Below, one piece after another: positions 27,222-36,815 of a DNA stretch of 64,000 bases; position 1 is the stretch's first letter; each line of letters begins with the position of its first letter. Position numbers and translations under genes: made by a program. The notes under the pieces were generated by a model. That model saw nothing but the letters and a program-made list of their open reading frames with translations, searched no databases and had not been told where the DNA came from. Origin of the DNA: Sphingobium sp. YR768 (GTDB lineage: Bacteria; Pseudomonadota; Alphaproteobacteria; Sphingomonadales; Sphingomonadaceae); contig NZ_FOGE01000006.1 of the NCBI RefSeq assembly GCF_900111125.1, positions 124,001 to 188,000 on the forward strand, in the 5' to 3' direction.

Positions 27222-29732
27222 GTGACACGTCGTATATTCTTCCAGATTCACTGGTTCCTCGGAATCACCGCTGGCCTGGTGCTGGCGGTGATGGGCGTGA
27301 CCGGTGCAATGCTGAGCTTCGAAGACGAGATCATGGCGGCGATCAGCCCGGGTATCGTCACGCTGACGCCCGGCAACGCGCCGCACCTCGATCCCGATAC
27401 GGTGATCGCCCGTGCATCGGCCCAACGCGCCGGTCTGCGTGTCGCGTCGCTGACGGTGGAAGAAGCCCCGGATAAGGCATGGCGCATCCAGTTCGATCCG
27501 CTCAAGGGGGAAAAAGGCCGCGGCGAGCGCAGCTTTGTTGATCCGCGTGACGGCCGCCTTTTGGGCAATGCCAATGGCAGTGGCTTTTTTCGCACCATCA
27601 CCAGCCTGCATCGCTGGCTGGCACTGCCGGGCGGCGGCAATGGCATCGGTCGTCAGATCACCGCCTTCTCCGCCATTTCGCTGATCTTTTTCGCCCTGTC
27701 CGGCCTCTACCTGCGTTGGCCCAAGCGCGCGCTCGACTGGCGGGCCTGGCTGGTTCTCGATCTGCGCAAAAGTGGCCGCAACCTCTATCGCGCGCTCCAT
27801 GCCGTCATCGGTGGATGGGTCGTCCTCTTCTATTTGCTCAGCGCCACCACCGGCCTGTGGTGGTCCTATGACTGGTATCGGCAGGGCGTCCTCTATGCCC
27901 TCACCGGCAAGACAAGCCGTGGCGAACAACAGCGTGACGAGGGGAAGAAAGACGCCGGCCCCGTTGCCTCTCCATCGCTGAAGCAGGCCTGGTCAGCCTT
28001 CACGCAACTGACCGGCAGCCAGTTCGAATCGGTCACCATCACGCTGCCTAAAGGCAAGAAGCCGGTCGATTTCCGCATGCTGCTCCCTGATGCACGGCAT
28101 GAGCGGATGACGGATACGATCCGGATCGACCCCGCCAATGGTCGGGTTGTCAAAGTCGAGCGCTATGCCGATCGCACCGTGGGCGAAGTCATTACGACCA
28201 GCATGCTGGAAGTCCATCGCGGCGCGATCTTTGGTTTGCCCGGACGATTGTTCCTCTTCGTCACCAGCCTGACGATGCCGCTCTTCACCATAACTGGCCT
28301 GCTTCTCTATCTCGCCCGGCGACGCAAGAAACGACCGGCTGACGAAGAAACTGTCGAGATTGTGGGCACGCCGGAAGCGGCCGACATGCTTGTCGCCTTC
28401 GCCAGCCAGACCGGCGGGGCAGAGAGACTGGCGCGGCAGACCGCCGCCGCTCTGGGCGCAACGCGCGTGCTGCCCTTGACGTCGGTTGATGCAGCGCAAC
28501 TGGCGCAGGTCGATCGCGCCCTGTTCGTCATCAGCACCTATGGCGAAGGCGAACCGCCCGATCGGGCGCGTCGTTTCGCCCGGCAGGACATGGCCCAACC
28601 GCCAGCCGCCTCCCATCTTCATTATGCGGTCCTGGCGCTGGGCGACCGCGAATATGCCGATTTCTGCGCTTTCGGCCATCAGGTCGACCATTGGCTCCAT
28701 GCCGGCGGCGGGCAGCGGATGTTCGATATGATCGAGGTGGATGGCGAGGATGCCGACGCCCATCGCCAGTGGCAGCAGCAACTGGCCGCACTCGGCGCAC
28801 GTCCCGATGCACCGGACTGGGCGCCCGCCAGCTACGGCAAATGGCGTCTGATCGACAGGCGACTGCTCAATCCGGGCAGCGCTGGCGGTCCCGCCTATCT
28901 GGTATCGCTCGAACCGTGCGACGGCCTGTTCCCGGATTGGGAAGCCGGCGACATTGCCGAAATTCTGCCGCGCAACGATCCTCAGCGGGTTGCGGACTTC
29001 CTGCTGCGGCGGGATCTGGATGGCGCAACCATCGTCGACGCCGAAGGCACGATGTTGCAGACGCATCTGGCAGGTGCGATCCTGCCTGACGACATAAACG
29101 ATATGACTCTACCAGCCGATCTGCGCCCCTTGCCGCATCGCGAATATTCGGTCGCGTCGATCGCAGCGGACGGACGCATCGAATTGCTGATACGTCAGGT
29201 ACGGCGCGACGATGGCAGGCTGGGCCTTGGCTCTGGCTGGCTGACCCGGCATGCGCCACTGGGCGCTGAAGTCGACCTGCGCGTCCACGCCAATCTGGGC
29301 TTCCGCGCGCCGCCGGGCGATCGTCGCCTGATCCTGATCGGCAATGGCACCGGGCTTGCCGGGCTGCGCGGTCATCTGCGCCAGTCTGCGGCACGGGGCG
29401 TTGGCGGTCACTGGCTATTCCTGGGCGAACGCAATGCGGCGCATGACGCCTTCCTGTCCGACGAACTGGAACGGATGCTGGCGGACGGCACGCTGGAGCG
29501 CCTCGATCGCGCCTATTCGCGAGATGTCGGTTGCGGACGCTATGTGCAGCATCTGGTGGAGGCGCAGGCCACCACCCTGCGCGCATGGGTGGAGGATGGC
29601 GCCGCCATCCTCGTCTGCGGCAGTTTGGAAGGGATGGCGCCAGCGGTCGACGCAGCCCTGCGCACGGCGCTAGGCGATGAAAGGCTGGAGGCCATGGCCG
29701 AAGCAGGATTGTACCGCCGCGACATCTACTGA
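27222..29732 (+). CDS. PepSY-TM / flavodoxin / ferredoxin-reductase fusion (iron-related NADPH flavoreductase)
   Basis: An 836-aa membrane flavoprotein with a GTG start after a modest GGGGCAGGG. The N-terminus has a membrane helix (about 8-33) and a PepSY-like region with further helices near 140-165, 195-215 and 335-365. A flavodoxin-like domain begins near residue 385 (FASQTGGAERLA). A cysteine-reductase-type FAD/NAD(P)H domain follows, with IGNGTGLAGLRGHL near 703 and the C-terminal aromatic Tyr typical of such reductases. Related proteins reduce ferric chelates released inside the cell or periplasm. The Fur-like box upstream agrees with iron acquisition. No TonB receptor is adjacent, which is less usual. 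Confidence 0.82.
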   Translation: MTRRIFFQIHWFLGITAGLVLAVMGVTGAMLSFEDEIMAAISPGIVTLTPGNAPHLDPDTVIARASAQRAGLRVASLTVEEAPDKAWRIQFDPLKGEKGRGERSFVDPRDGRLLGNANGSGFFRTITSLHRWLALPGGGNGIGRQITAFSAISLIFFALSGLYLRWPKRALDWRAWLVLDLRKSGRNLYRALHAVIGGWVVLFYLLSATTGLWWSYDWYRQGVLYALTGKTSRGEQQRDEGKKDAGPVASPSLKQAWSAFTQLTGSQFESVTITLPKGKKPVDFRMLLPDARHERMTDTIRIDPANGRVVKVERYADRTVGEVITTSMLEVHRGAIFGLPGRLFLFVTSLTMPLFTITGLLLYLARRRKKRPADEETVEIVGTPEAADMLVAFASQTGGAERLARQTAAALGATRVLPLTSVDAAQLAQVDRALFVISTYGEGEPPDRARRFARQDMAQPPAASHLHYAVLALGDREYADFCAFGHQVDHWLHAGGGQRMFDMIEVDGEDADAHRQWQQQLAALGARPDAPDWAPASYGKWRLIDRRLLNPGSAGGPAYLVSLEPCDGLFPDWEAGDIAEILPRNDPQRVADFLLRRDLDGATIVDAEGTMLQTHLAGAILPDDINDMTLPADLRPLPHREYSVASIAADGRIELLIRQVRRDDGRLGLGSGWLTRHAPLGAEVDLRVHANLGFRAPPGDRRLILIGNGTGLAGLRGHLRQSAARGVGGHWLFLGERNAAHDAFLSDELERMLADGTLERLDRAYSRDVGCGRYVQHLVEAQATTLRAWVEDGAAILVCGSLEGMAPAVDAALRTALGDERLEAMAEAGLYRRDIY

Positions 29733-29742
29733 CATCGGGCGT

Positions 29743-30108
29743 TTAAGCGGTCACGATCCATTCGTCCCTGACCGCGACGGGCCAGGACATCAGCGACTGG
29801 CCCATACAGGGGCCGGCACGGCACGCGCCGTCCTCGATCTGGAACAGCGCACCGTGCCAGCTACAAGCGATCCACTGGCCGTCAGGCGCCAGATACTCGT
29901 CCAGCCGCTGCGCCAGCGGCAATCCGGCATGAGGGCAGCGGTCGACATAACCATGCACCCTGTCGCCTGACCGCACGATAAAGCCATGGAAACGCCCCGC
30001 CCGCATTTGCAGGACGAAATTGCGTGCGCTGTGGTCAGCCATGGTATCGAGCCGGCAGAGTTGCACGCCGGCGGGCGTTTCGGTCAGTCTGGCGACGGCA
30101 TCGCTCAC
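29743..30108 (-). CDS. Rieske [2Fe-2S] ferredoxin-like protein
   Basis: This 121-aa protein is a stand-alone Rieske domain: the ligand pairs C-x-H (CPHAG, near residue 58) and C-x2-H (CSWHG, near residue 82). There is no signal peptide. The GTG start overlaps the maiA stop (GTGA), so it is the last gene of the tyrosine-degradation operon. It may serve as an electron carrier for an oxygenase, or a non-redox role is possible; no oxygenase partner is adjacent. It is an unusual member of a homogentisate operon, and its job there is unknown. Confidence 0.8.
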   Translation of the reverse strand: MSDAVARLTETPAGVQLCRLDTMADHSARNFVLQMRAGRFHGFIVRSGDRVHGYVDRCPHAGLPLAQRLDEYLAPDGQWIACSWHGALFQIEDGACRAGPCMGQSLMSWPVAVRDEWIVTA

Positions 30109-30749
30109 GGATCAGCGTCCGGCTGCCTGTCAGGATGCGCCGCCATGACAGCGGGCAGACGACCGGCGGCCTCTCCGGCGGCGACAAGGCGCGGATAAGC
30201 CGACAGGTCGACGCCAAAGCGCCGTGCGCTGTAGATTTGGGGGACGAGATAGCAGTCCGCCATCGTCGGACTGTCGCCGAATGCGTAAATGCCGCCGTGC
30301 TGGACTATGAGGGTTTCCAGCGCTGCGAAACCGTCCCTGATCCAGTGCGCCGTCCATGCCTCAACCTGTTCCGGGGAAGCAGCAAGATCGCTTCGCAGTG
30401 CATTGAGAATACGTAGATTGTTCAACGGATGGATGTCGCATCCGATCAAAGCTGCCATCGACCGCACGATGGCCGCTTCATCCGGATCGGCGGGCAGAAG
30501 GGGTGGAGCGGGCCAGCGGGCTTCCAGCCATTCCAATATGGCCATGCTCTCGATGATGCTCCGCCCTTCATATTCGATCGCCGGGACCAGGCCATGGGGC
30601 GCTATCGCCAGATAGTCTTGCAGCCGTTGCGCACCGGTACGAAGATCATGCGTTATCTGCCTATAAAGCAGGCCTTTCAGGTTCAGAGCGATCCGCACCC
30701 GATAGGCGGCACTGGAACGCCAATAGCCATGGAGAAGCATCTCGCTCAT
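30105..30749 (-). CDS. maiA: Maleylacetoacetate isomerase (GST zeta class)
   Basis: A 214-aa zeta-class GST. The glutathione site motif SSAAYRVR (residues 13-20) is diagnostic for MaiA, which isomerises maleylacetoacetate to fumarylacetoacetate using glutathione. The ESMAILEWLE segment completes the GSH site. The start 30749 overlaps the fahA stop by ATGA, and its stop overlaps the Rieske start. It completes the homogentisate pathway in this operon. Confidence 0.9.
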   Translation of the reverse strand: MSEMLLHGYWRSSAAYRVRIALNLKGLLYRQITHDLRTGAQRLQDYLAIAPHGLVPAIEYEGRSIIESMAILEWLEARWPAPPLLPADPDEAAIVRSMAALIGCDIHPLNNLRILNALRSDLAASPEQVEAWTAHWIRDGFAALETLIVQHGGIYAFGDSPTMADCYLVPQIYSARRFGVDLSAYPRLVAAGEAAGRLPAVMAAHPDRQPDADP

Positions 30750-32047
30750 CGCGCGGGCAGAACAATGGCACGGCACGCGCCAAAGCCGATCGAGGCGAAA
30801 CCCTCTGCTGATGCGCTCGCCCGCAACAATATTTCGTCGCCATCCTCAAGGAAAGTGCGGCGCTCGCCGCTTGGCAGGATGATCGGATCGCGCCCGCCCT
30901 GCGTCAGTTCCAGCAGGCTGCCAAAGCCGTCCCTTGTCACCGCTGAAATGGTGCCGGTGCCCAGCAGATCGCCGGGATTGAGGTTGCAGCCATTGGCGGT
31001 TTGGTGGGCCACGATCTGATTGATGGTCCAGTACATATTGCTTGCCGGGCCATGGCTCAGGCGAAACGGCGCCATGCCTTGCGCCCGCATCTTTTCACTG
31101 GAGATCAGCACTTCGAGCAAGATGGAAAGAGCACCATGCGCCTGATCGTCGGGATCGAACAGATAGGGCAGGGGGGCGGGATCGCCTTCCGGCCGCGCAG
31201 GCTGGGCGACGCGGAAAGGCGCCAGCGCCTCGCGCGTAACCACCCAGGGCGAAATACTGCTGTGGAAACTTTTTGAAAGAAACGGCCCAAGCGGTTGATA
31301 TTCCCACGCTTGTAGATCACGCGCCGACCAGTCGTTCAGCAGGCACAGGCCCGCCACATGATGCCCGGCCTCCGCGATCGGGATGGGCGAGCCCAGTTCA
31401 TTGCCCGCGCCGATCCACACGCCCATTTCCAGTTCATAGTCGAGCCGGGCCGTGGGCGCGTAGACCGGGCTGTCGGCATCGGGCGCCTTGCGCTGTCCAC
31501 TGGGGCGAACGAGCGGCACGCCGGACGGGCGGATCGAGGAAGCCCGGCCATGATAGCCGATCGGCACATATTTATAATTGGGGAGCAACGGATTGTCCGG
31601 ACGGAATTGCCGCCCGACATTATTGGCATGATGGATGCCGACATAGAAATCGCTATAGTCGCCTATCGCCGCCGGTAGGTGGAGCGTGCAGTCCTGCGCA
31701 GCGTGGAGTTTATCTTCGACCGATCCCCGCTTCGCCGGTTCCGAGAGCAGCACGGACAGTGCCTTGCGCAGATCGGTGCGAACAGCAGCAGAGGCCCCCA
31801 TCAACCGATTAAGCCTATTGTCTCCACAAAGGTCCGCGACCGCCTGCGGCACCAGCCCTTCTTCAGCGCAGGCCGCCAGATCGAGAATATAGTCGCCGAT
31901 CGCAACACCGATGCGCGCGCCGCCGTCCGCAGGGGAAAAGATACCGAAGGGCAGATTCTGGATCGGAAAATCGGCATGGCCGTTCGCGCTGTCCACCCAG
32001 CTTGTCAGCGCCGGATCATGCGTCTCATCCGTCTGCCACCAACTCAT
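30746..32047 (-). CDS. fahA: Fumarylacetoacetase
   Basis: A 433-aa enzyme with an N-terminal SH3-like domain and the FAH catalytic domain. Typical segments are YHGRASSI, the metal-binding [13 protein letters not shown], and [26 protein letters not shown] (split across residues 236-262). It hydrolyses fumarylacetoacetate to fumarate and acetoacetate. The start 32047 begins at MSWWQTDE and overlaps the hmgA stop (ATGA). The upstream extension from 32101 is rejected because it lies in the hmgA gene. Confidence 0.93.
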   Translation of the reverse strand: MSWWQTDETHDPALTSWVDSANGHADFPIQNLPFGIFSPADGGARIGVAIGDYILDLAACAEEGLVPQAVADLCGDNRLNRLMGASAAVRTDLRKALSVLLSEPAKRGSVEDKLHAAQDCTLHLPAAIGDYSDFYVGIHHANNVGRQFRPDNPLLPNYKYVPIGYHGRASSIRPSGVPLVRPSGQRKAPDADSPVYAPTARLDYELEMGVWIGAGNELGSPIPIAEAGHHVAGLCLLNDWSARDLQAWEYQPLGPFLSKSFHSSISPWVVTREALAPFRVAQPARPEGDPAPLPYLFDPDDQAHGALSILLEVLISSEKMRAQGMAPFRLSHGPASNMYWTINQIVAHQTANGCNLNPGDLLGTGTISAVTRDGFGSLLELTQGGRDPIILPSGERRTFLEDGDEILLRASASAEGFASIGFGACRAIVLPAR

Positions 32048-33363
32048 GCCCCATGCTCCGGGCCAGACGGCAGTTGCGCCTTGGGAAAGTCCTGCCAGCA
32101 AGCATCATAATCCTTCTGCAGCAACGGCGTGTCCATCGCCCAGCGGGTCGGCGCGAAACAATGGCGGCTCTCGAACATGAAGGCCATGCTATCCTCGATC
32201 TTGTGCGGTGAAAGGTCGGCGGCGACGGCCCGGCCATGGCTCTCGCGGTCCGGGCCGTGCGCCGACATGCTATTGTGCAGCGATGCGCCGCCAGGCGCGA
32301 AGCCGCCCGCCTTGGCATCATATTCGCCCTGAATAAGCCCCATAAATTCGCTCATGACATTGCGGTGGAACCAGGGCGGGCGAAATGTATCCTCCGCCAC
32401 CATCCAGCGCGGCGGGAAGATCACGAAATCGATATTCGCAGTGCCGGGCGTGTCGCTGGGCGATGTCAGCACGGTGAAGATCGACGGGTCGGGATGGTCA
32501 TAGCTGACCGTGCCGATCGTATTGAAACGACGCAGATCATAGCGCATCGGCGCCAGATTTCCATGCCAGGCAACCACGTCGAACGGGCTGTGATCGATCA
32601 TCGTCGACCAGAGATTTCCCTGGAATTTCTGGATGATCTCGAACGGTCTTTCCAGATCTTCGAAAGCGGCACCCGGTGTCTCAAAATCGCGCGCATTGGC
32701 AAGGCCGTTGGAACCGATCGGCCCCAGTTCCGGCAGGCGGAACAGCGCGCCATAATTTTCGCAAACATAGCCGCGTGCCGTCCCGTCGGGCAATTCGACC
32801 CGGAATCGCATCCCGCACGGGATAAGGGCGATCTCCAGCGGCCCGATAAGCAGGACGCCCAGTTCCGTCACCAGCCGCAGACGCCCCTGCTGGGGAACGA
32901 TCAGCCATTCCCCATCGGCGCAGAAGAAGGCGCGATCGACCATCGACGTCGTCGCGGCATAGAGATGGATGGCACAACCCGTTCCGCTGGCAGGGTCGCC
33001 ATTGCCGGCATAGGTCGTCAGCCCTTCGATAAAATCGATCGGCCCCTCCGGCAGCGACAGGCTGTCCCAGCGCAGCCGGTTGGGCGATACGGGACCATTT
33101 TGAAACGGCCCGGATCGGATCAGCGTTTCGCGCGCGAAGGGACGAAACGGCCCATGCGCGGCGGAAGGACGCATGCGATACAGCCAGCTTCGCCGATTTT
33201 CCGCGCGCGGTGCCGTAAAGGCCGTGCCGGAGATTTGTTCGGCATAAAGGCCATAGGGCGCATGCTGGGGCGAATTGCGGCCTTGCGGCAAGGCGCCGGC
33301 AATCGCCTCGCTCGCATGATGGTTGCCGAAGCCGCTTAGCGTCGAGGCGTTCTGCTCAGGCAT
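32044..33363 (-). CDS. hmgA: Homogentisate 1,2-dioxygenase
   Basis: A 439-aa iron(II) dioxygenase that opens the ring of homogentisate to maleylacetoacetate. Recognised by the N-terminal [11 protein letters not shown], the KFQGNLW block, and the C-terminal metal-ligand region [15 protein letters not shown] (His and Glu) with a later GRESHG segment. The first 8 nt overlap the hpd gene end, and the stop overlaps fahA. Full length for the family. Confidence 0.95.
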   Translation of the reverse strand: MPEQNASTLSGFGNHHASEAIAGALPQGRNSPQHAPYGLYAEQISGTAFTAPRAENRRSWLYRMRPSAAHGPFRPFARETLIRSGPFQNGPVSPNRLRWDSLSLPEGPIDFIEGLTTYAGNGDPASGTGCAIHLYAATTSMVDRAFFCADGEWLIVPQQGRLRLVTELGVLLIGPLEIALIPCGMRFRVELPDGTARGYVCENYGALFRLPELGPIGSNGLANARDFETPGAAFEDLERPFEIIQKFQGNLWSTMIDHSPFDVVAWHGNLAPMRYDLRRFNTIGTVSYDHPDPSIFTVLTSPSDTPGTANIDFVIFPPRWMVAEDTFRPPWFHRNVMSEFMGLIQGEYDAKAGGFAPGGASLHNSMSAHGPDRESHGRAVAADLSPHKIEDSMAFMFESRHCFAPTRWAMDTPLLQKDYDACWQDFPKAQLPSGPEHGA

Positions 33364-34402
33364 CGACCGTGATCACGCCACGCCGGATCTGGTCCAGTTC
33401 GATGGATTCGAACAAAGCCTGGAAATTGCCATTGCCAAAGCCCTCATTGCCCTTGCGCTGGATAATTTCGAAGAAGATCGGGCCGAACATATTTTCAGTG
33501 AAGATCTGGAGCAATATGCCTTCGCCCGTCTCGACCGATCCGTCGATCAGGATGCGGTTGCGGCGCAGCCGCTCCAGATCCTCGCCATGGCCGGGCACGC
33601 GCTTGTCGACCAGTTCATAATAGGTCTCGATCGTGTCCTGAAGGCGCACGCCGCGTGCGCGCAATTTCTCGACCGTCTCGAAGATATTGTCCGTCGTCAG
33701 CGCCAGATGCTGAATGCCTTCGCCATGATATTCGCGGATAAACTCCTCGATCTGGCTCTTGTCATCCTGGCTTTCGTTCAGCGGAATACGGATCGCCTTG
33801 TCCGGCGCGATCATCGCCTGACTGAACAGGCCGGTCGCCTGTCCTTTGATATCGAAATATTTCTGCTCCTCGAAACCGAAGAGCGTGCGGTAGAATGTGC
33901 TCCACACCCGCATCTGGCCACGGCGGACATTATGGGTCAGATGGTCGAGCAGGTCGAGGCCGACGCTATTGCGCGCTTCCGCTTCCTGCCAGCCGGGAAA
34001 TTCCGCCCAGTCGGCATAGGGATCTTCGCCGTCGCGGATGAAATAGAGATAGGAGCCGCCAATGCCGCGAATGACGGTATCGTCTTCCTCGGTCCGTTCC
34101 GCGCCATGCTCCAGCGCCCATTGCAAAGCCGCCTGCGGATCGGCGACGCGGAAGGCCATGGCACTTGCCGACGGACCATGTTCGCCGCGAAAGGCAGCGA
34201 CACGGCCGGCATCGTCGCGGTTCAGCATCAGGTTGATGCGTCCCTGCTTGTAGCGGGTGATATTCTTGCGCGGATGGCGGTGGCTGGCGACGAACCCCAT
34301 CTCCTCGAATTGCCGGGCCATCGCCTCCGGATCGGGGGAGGTGAATTCTACAAATTCGAAACCGTTCAGACCCAATGGGTTATTGGACGGAGCTTCCAGC
34401 AT
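33356..34402 (-). CDS. hpd: 4-hydroxyphenylpyruvate dioxygenase
   Basis: A 348-aa alpha-ketoacid-type oxygenase that forms homogentisate. The C-terminal iron-binding pieces are visible: GEGIQHLAL (His), and [14 protein letters not shown] (Glu) followed by [10 protein letters not shown]. The N-terminal domain begins [11 protein letters not shown]. It lies 15 nt after the aminotransferase gene, and its end overlaps hmgA by 8 nt. Length matches the class I bacterial enzyme. Confidence 0.95.
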   Translation of the reverse strand: MLEAPSNNPLGLNGFEFVEFTSPDPEAMARQFEEMGFVASHRHPRKNITRYKQGRINLMLNRDDAGRVAAFRGEHGPSASAMAFRVADPQAALQWALEHGAERTEEDDTVIRGIGGSYLYFIRDGEDPYADWAEFPGWQEAEARNSVGLDLLDHLTHNVRRGQMRVWSTFYRTLFGFEEQKYFDIKGQATGLFSQAMIAPDKAIRIPLNESQDDKSQIEEFIREYHGEGIQHLALTTDNIFETVEKLRARGVRLQDTIETYYELVDKRVPGHGEDLERLRRNRILIDGSVETGEGILLQIFTENMFGPIFFEIIQRKGNEGFGNGNFQALFESIELDQIRRGVITVDA

Positions 34403-34417
34403 GACTGCATTCCTCTC

Positions 34418-35620
34418 TTATATAGTCAGATAGGGCGCGATCCCGCGCGTAAAGGCGGGAATTATATCGATCGTCAGCCCCGCAATATTGATCCGCCCGT
34501 CCTGCGCCATATAGATGCCGTGTTGTTCCCGCGCGGCGATGACCTGATCGGAGGAGAGCGGCAGCAGCGCGAACATGCCGCGCTGACTGGCGATAGGCGC
34601 CAGTTGCGGATGGCACGCGCTTAGTTCCATCCGCAGGCCGTTCAGGCGGATACGCATGGCGTCCAGTTCCGCCATCCAGTCGGCGCGCAAATCCGGATTG
34701 TCGAGGATGACCCGCACGACCGCCGCACCATGATCCGGCGGCATCGACCACAGGCCACGCGCGATCGCCAGCATATTGCCCTTGGCAATAGCGGCCCCGG
34801 CGCCGGACCGGGATTGCACCCACAGCGCGCCGACCCGATCACGATACAGGCCGAAATTCTTGTCGCAACTATAGGCGATCAGCGCTTCGGGCAGCCGGGC
34901 GAGCATCATCCGGGTCGCAGCGGCATCCGCATCCAGTCCGTCGCCCAGCCCCTGATAGGCCAGGTCGATGAAAGGGATCAGACCGCGCCGTTCGCACAGG
35001 GCGGCTATGTCCCGCCACTGATCGGCCCCGAAGCCCGCACCGGTCGGATTATGGCAACAGCCGTGCAGCAACACTATATCGCCGGGCATCGCATCGCTCA
35101 GGTCGGCCATCATCGCGTCGAAATCGATCCGGCCGGTGTCGCGATGGTAAAAGGCGTGCGGCTGGATAGTCAGGCCCGCCGCACCGAAAATCGGCATATG
35201 ATTGGGCCAGGTCGGCGTCCCGATCCACACCCGCGCATCCGGCCGGGCGCGGGCGATCAGTTCTGCGCCCAATCGCAATGCCCCTGTTCCGCCAGGCGTC
35301 TGCACGCCAGCGAGTCGGTCCGTATCCGTGGCATCGGTCCCCAGCAGCAATTCCGCCAGCAATTCCGTGTAGCGTGCGTCGCCCTCCGCACCGAGATAGG
35401 CCTTGCTTTGCTGATCGGCCACAAGCCGCGCCTCGGCCGCTTTCACCGCCCGCATGACCGGCGTTGCGCCATGGTCATCGCGGAAGACGCCAACGCCCAG
35501 ATCGATCTTGTCCGGCCGCGGATCGGCCCGGAACGCCGTGATCAGGCCAAGCAGGGCATCAGGCGCCTGCGGTTGCAGGGCATCGAACAGGGCGTCCTGC
35601 GTGTCGGTAAACAGGGTCAT
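34418..35620 (-). CDS. tyrB: Aromatic amino acid aminotransferase
   Basis: A 400-aa class I PLP aminotransferase. The internal aldimine Lys is in SCDKNFGLYRD (near residue 245) and the PLP-binding region GCCHNPTG is near residue 180. The start at 35620 overlaps the phhA stop (ATGA); the longer reading from 35980 lies within phhA and is rejected. Position between phenylalanine hydroxylase and hydroxyphenylpyruvate dioxygenase indicates that it converts tyrosine to 4-hydroxyphenylpyruvate. The sequence resembles TyrB/AspC, so aspartate activity is also likely. Confidence 0.88.
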   Translation of the reverse strand: MTLFTDTQDALFDALQPQAPDALLGLITAFRADPRPDKIDLGVGVFRDDHGATPVMRAVKAAEARLVADQQSKAYLGAEGDARYTELLAELLLGTDATDTDRLAGVQTPGGTGALRLGAELIARARPDARVWIGTPTWPNHMPIFGAAGLTIQPHAFYHRDTGRIDFDAMMADLSDAMPGDIVLLHGCCHNPTGAGFGADQWRDIAALCERRGLIPFIDLAYQGLGDGLDADAAATRMMLARLPEALIAYSCDKNFGLYRDRVGALWVQSRSGAGAAIAKGNMLAIARGLWSMPPDHGAAVVRVILDNPDLRADWMAELDAMRIRLNGLRMELSACHPQLAPIASQRGMFALLPLSSDQVIAAREQHGIYMAQDGRINIAGLTIDIIPAFTRGIAPYLTI

Positions 35621-36483
35621 GCCGGCAGCGCCTTCGACCGGGCATAAGCCTGCGTACCCCGATGATGGACCCGATCGTCCGGCAGGATCGTGTCGATATC
35701 GAAATCGGGCGCATCGGCGAGTTGCGCATAGATGGGCGCAAAATCTGTTTCCACGGTCTGACGCAAGAGATCCTCGAAGCTGTCGATGATGAAATAGGTC
35801 TGTTGATAATCGTCGATCCGATATCGGGTCCGCATCACCCGCCGCAGGTCGAAGCCGATCCGGTTGGGGGAGGGGTCGTCCAGCGCGAACAGGGATTCCC
35901 CGTGCGAAGACACGATGCCGGCGCCATAAAGTTTCAGCCCGCCATCCTGCCGGATCAGGCCGAATTCGACCGTGTACCAATAGAGACGCGCAAGCCTCTC
36001 GATCGCGCCCAGCCCATCCGCGCGCAAACCGCCCCGCCCATAGGCCTGCATATAATCGGCGAAGACCGGGTGGGCGAGCAGCGGCACATGGCCAAAGACG
36101 TCATGGAAAACATCCGGCTCCTGTAGATAATCTATCTGCTCTGGCGTCCGTATGAAGCGCCCGGCGACAAAGCGGCGATTGGCCAGATGCTCGAAAAAGA
36201 CATGATCGGGCACCAGACCCGGCACGGCCACGACCTGCCATCCGGTCGCCTTCATCAGCCGTTCGGACAGTTCCTCAAAATTCGGGATGCCCGGCCGGGT
36301 CATCCGCAAGATGTCCAGACCATCGATAAATTCGGGCACGACGCGGTCGGGCAGCATCTTCGCCTGCCGCGCGAACAGATGGTCCCACATGGCATGATCC
36401 TGCGGGCTGTAAGAGTCCCAGGCCTGGTCGATGGTCCAGTCCGTTGCCGCATCATCGGGCCGCATGATATGTGCATCCGTCAT
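35617..36483 (-). CDS. phhA: Phenylalanine 4-hydroxylase
   Basis: A 288-aa pterin-dependent monooxygenase that makes tyrosine from phenylalanine. Iron ligands His127 and His132 (FHDVFGH) and Glu173 (WYTVEFGL) are present, along with the pterin-contact region. It is the first gene of the - strand phhA-tyrB-hpd-hmgA-fahA-maiA-Rieske operon, with overlapping starts and stops. The upstream 330-bp gap holds the operon promoter. Tetrahydrobiopterin recycling genes (phhB) are not seen nearby. Confidence 0.94.
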   Translation of the reverse strand: MTDAHIMRPDDAATDWTIDQAWDSYSPQDHAMWDHLFARQAKMLPDRVVPEFIDGLDILRMTRPGIPNFEELSERLMKATGWQVVAVPGLVPDHVFFEHLANRRFVAGRFIRTPEQIDYLQEPDVFHDVFGHVPLLAHPVFADYMQAYGRGGLRADGLGAIERLARLYWYTVEFGLIRQDGGLKLYGAGIVSSHGESLFALDDPSPNRIGFDLRRVMRTRYRIDDYQQTYFIIDSFEDLLRQTVETDFAPIYAQLADAPDFDIDTILPDDRVHHRGTQAYARSKALPA

Positions 36484-36754
36484 GGGATGACTATCTTACA
36501 AAAGCGCCAAATGATCTTCTCATAATGGAGGATACAGGCGGATTTTATGAGAAAATATATCGTAAATATGGATTGAAAGGAATGATATTGTCATGCTGCA
36601 ATGCAAAACGACAATGATCTTTTCCAGCAGGGTATGGCCGTTTCACCAACCCTCCGGCAAACCGAGTCATAACTCGATAATATACATTATGTTAAATTTA
36701 ATATCGTCCCGCAATCGTAAACACCTGTCTCACTCCCTGTCGCAGCAAAGCAGC
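36484..36754. promoter_or_regulatory. AT-rich promoter region upstream of phhA
   Basis: No gene is seen. The stretch is markedly AT-rich compared with its neighbours, and contains an ATTGTC…GACAAT dyad (36587-36592 and 36610-36615) about 105 bp upstream of phhA. Such dyads can serve Lrp/AsnC-type regulators of aromatic amino acid operons, but no regulator gene is adjacent and the assignment is a guess. Confidence 0.3.
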
Positions 36755-36789
36755 AAAAAGGCCCCGTCACACCATGTGCAACGGGGCCT
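36755..36789 (-). terminator. Terminator of the TolB-like gene
   Basis: AGGCCCCGT (36760-36768) pairs with ACGGGGCCT (36781-36789). On the - strand a TTTTT run (complement of 36755-36759) follows the stem. It is 27 nt downstream of the stop of the gene at 36816. Confidence 0.8.
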
Positions 36790-36815
36790 GAAATCCTTTC
36801 TCCGCGTTCAGAGGA

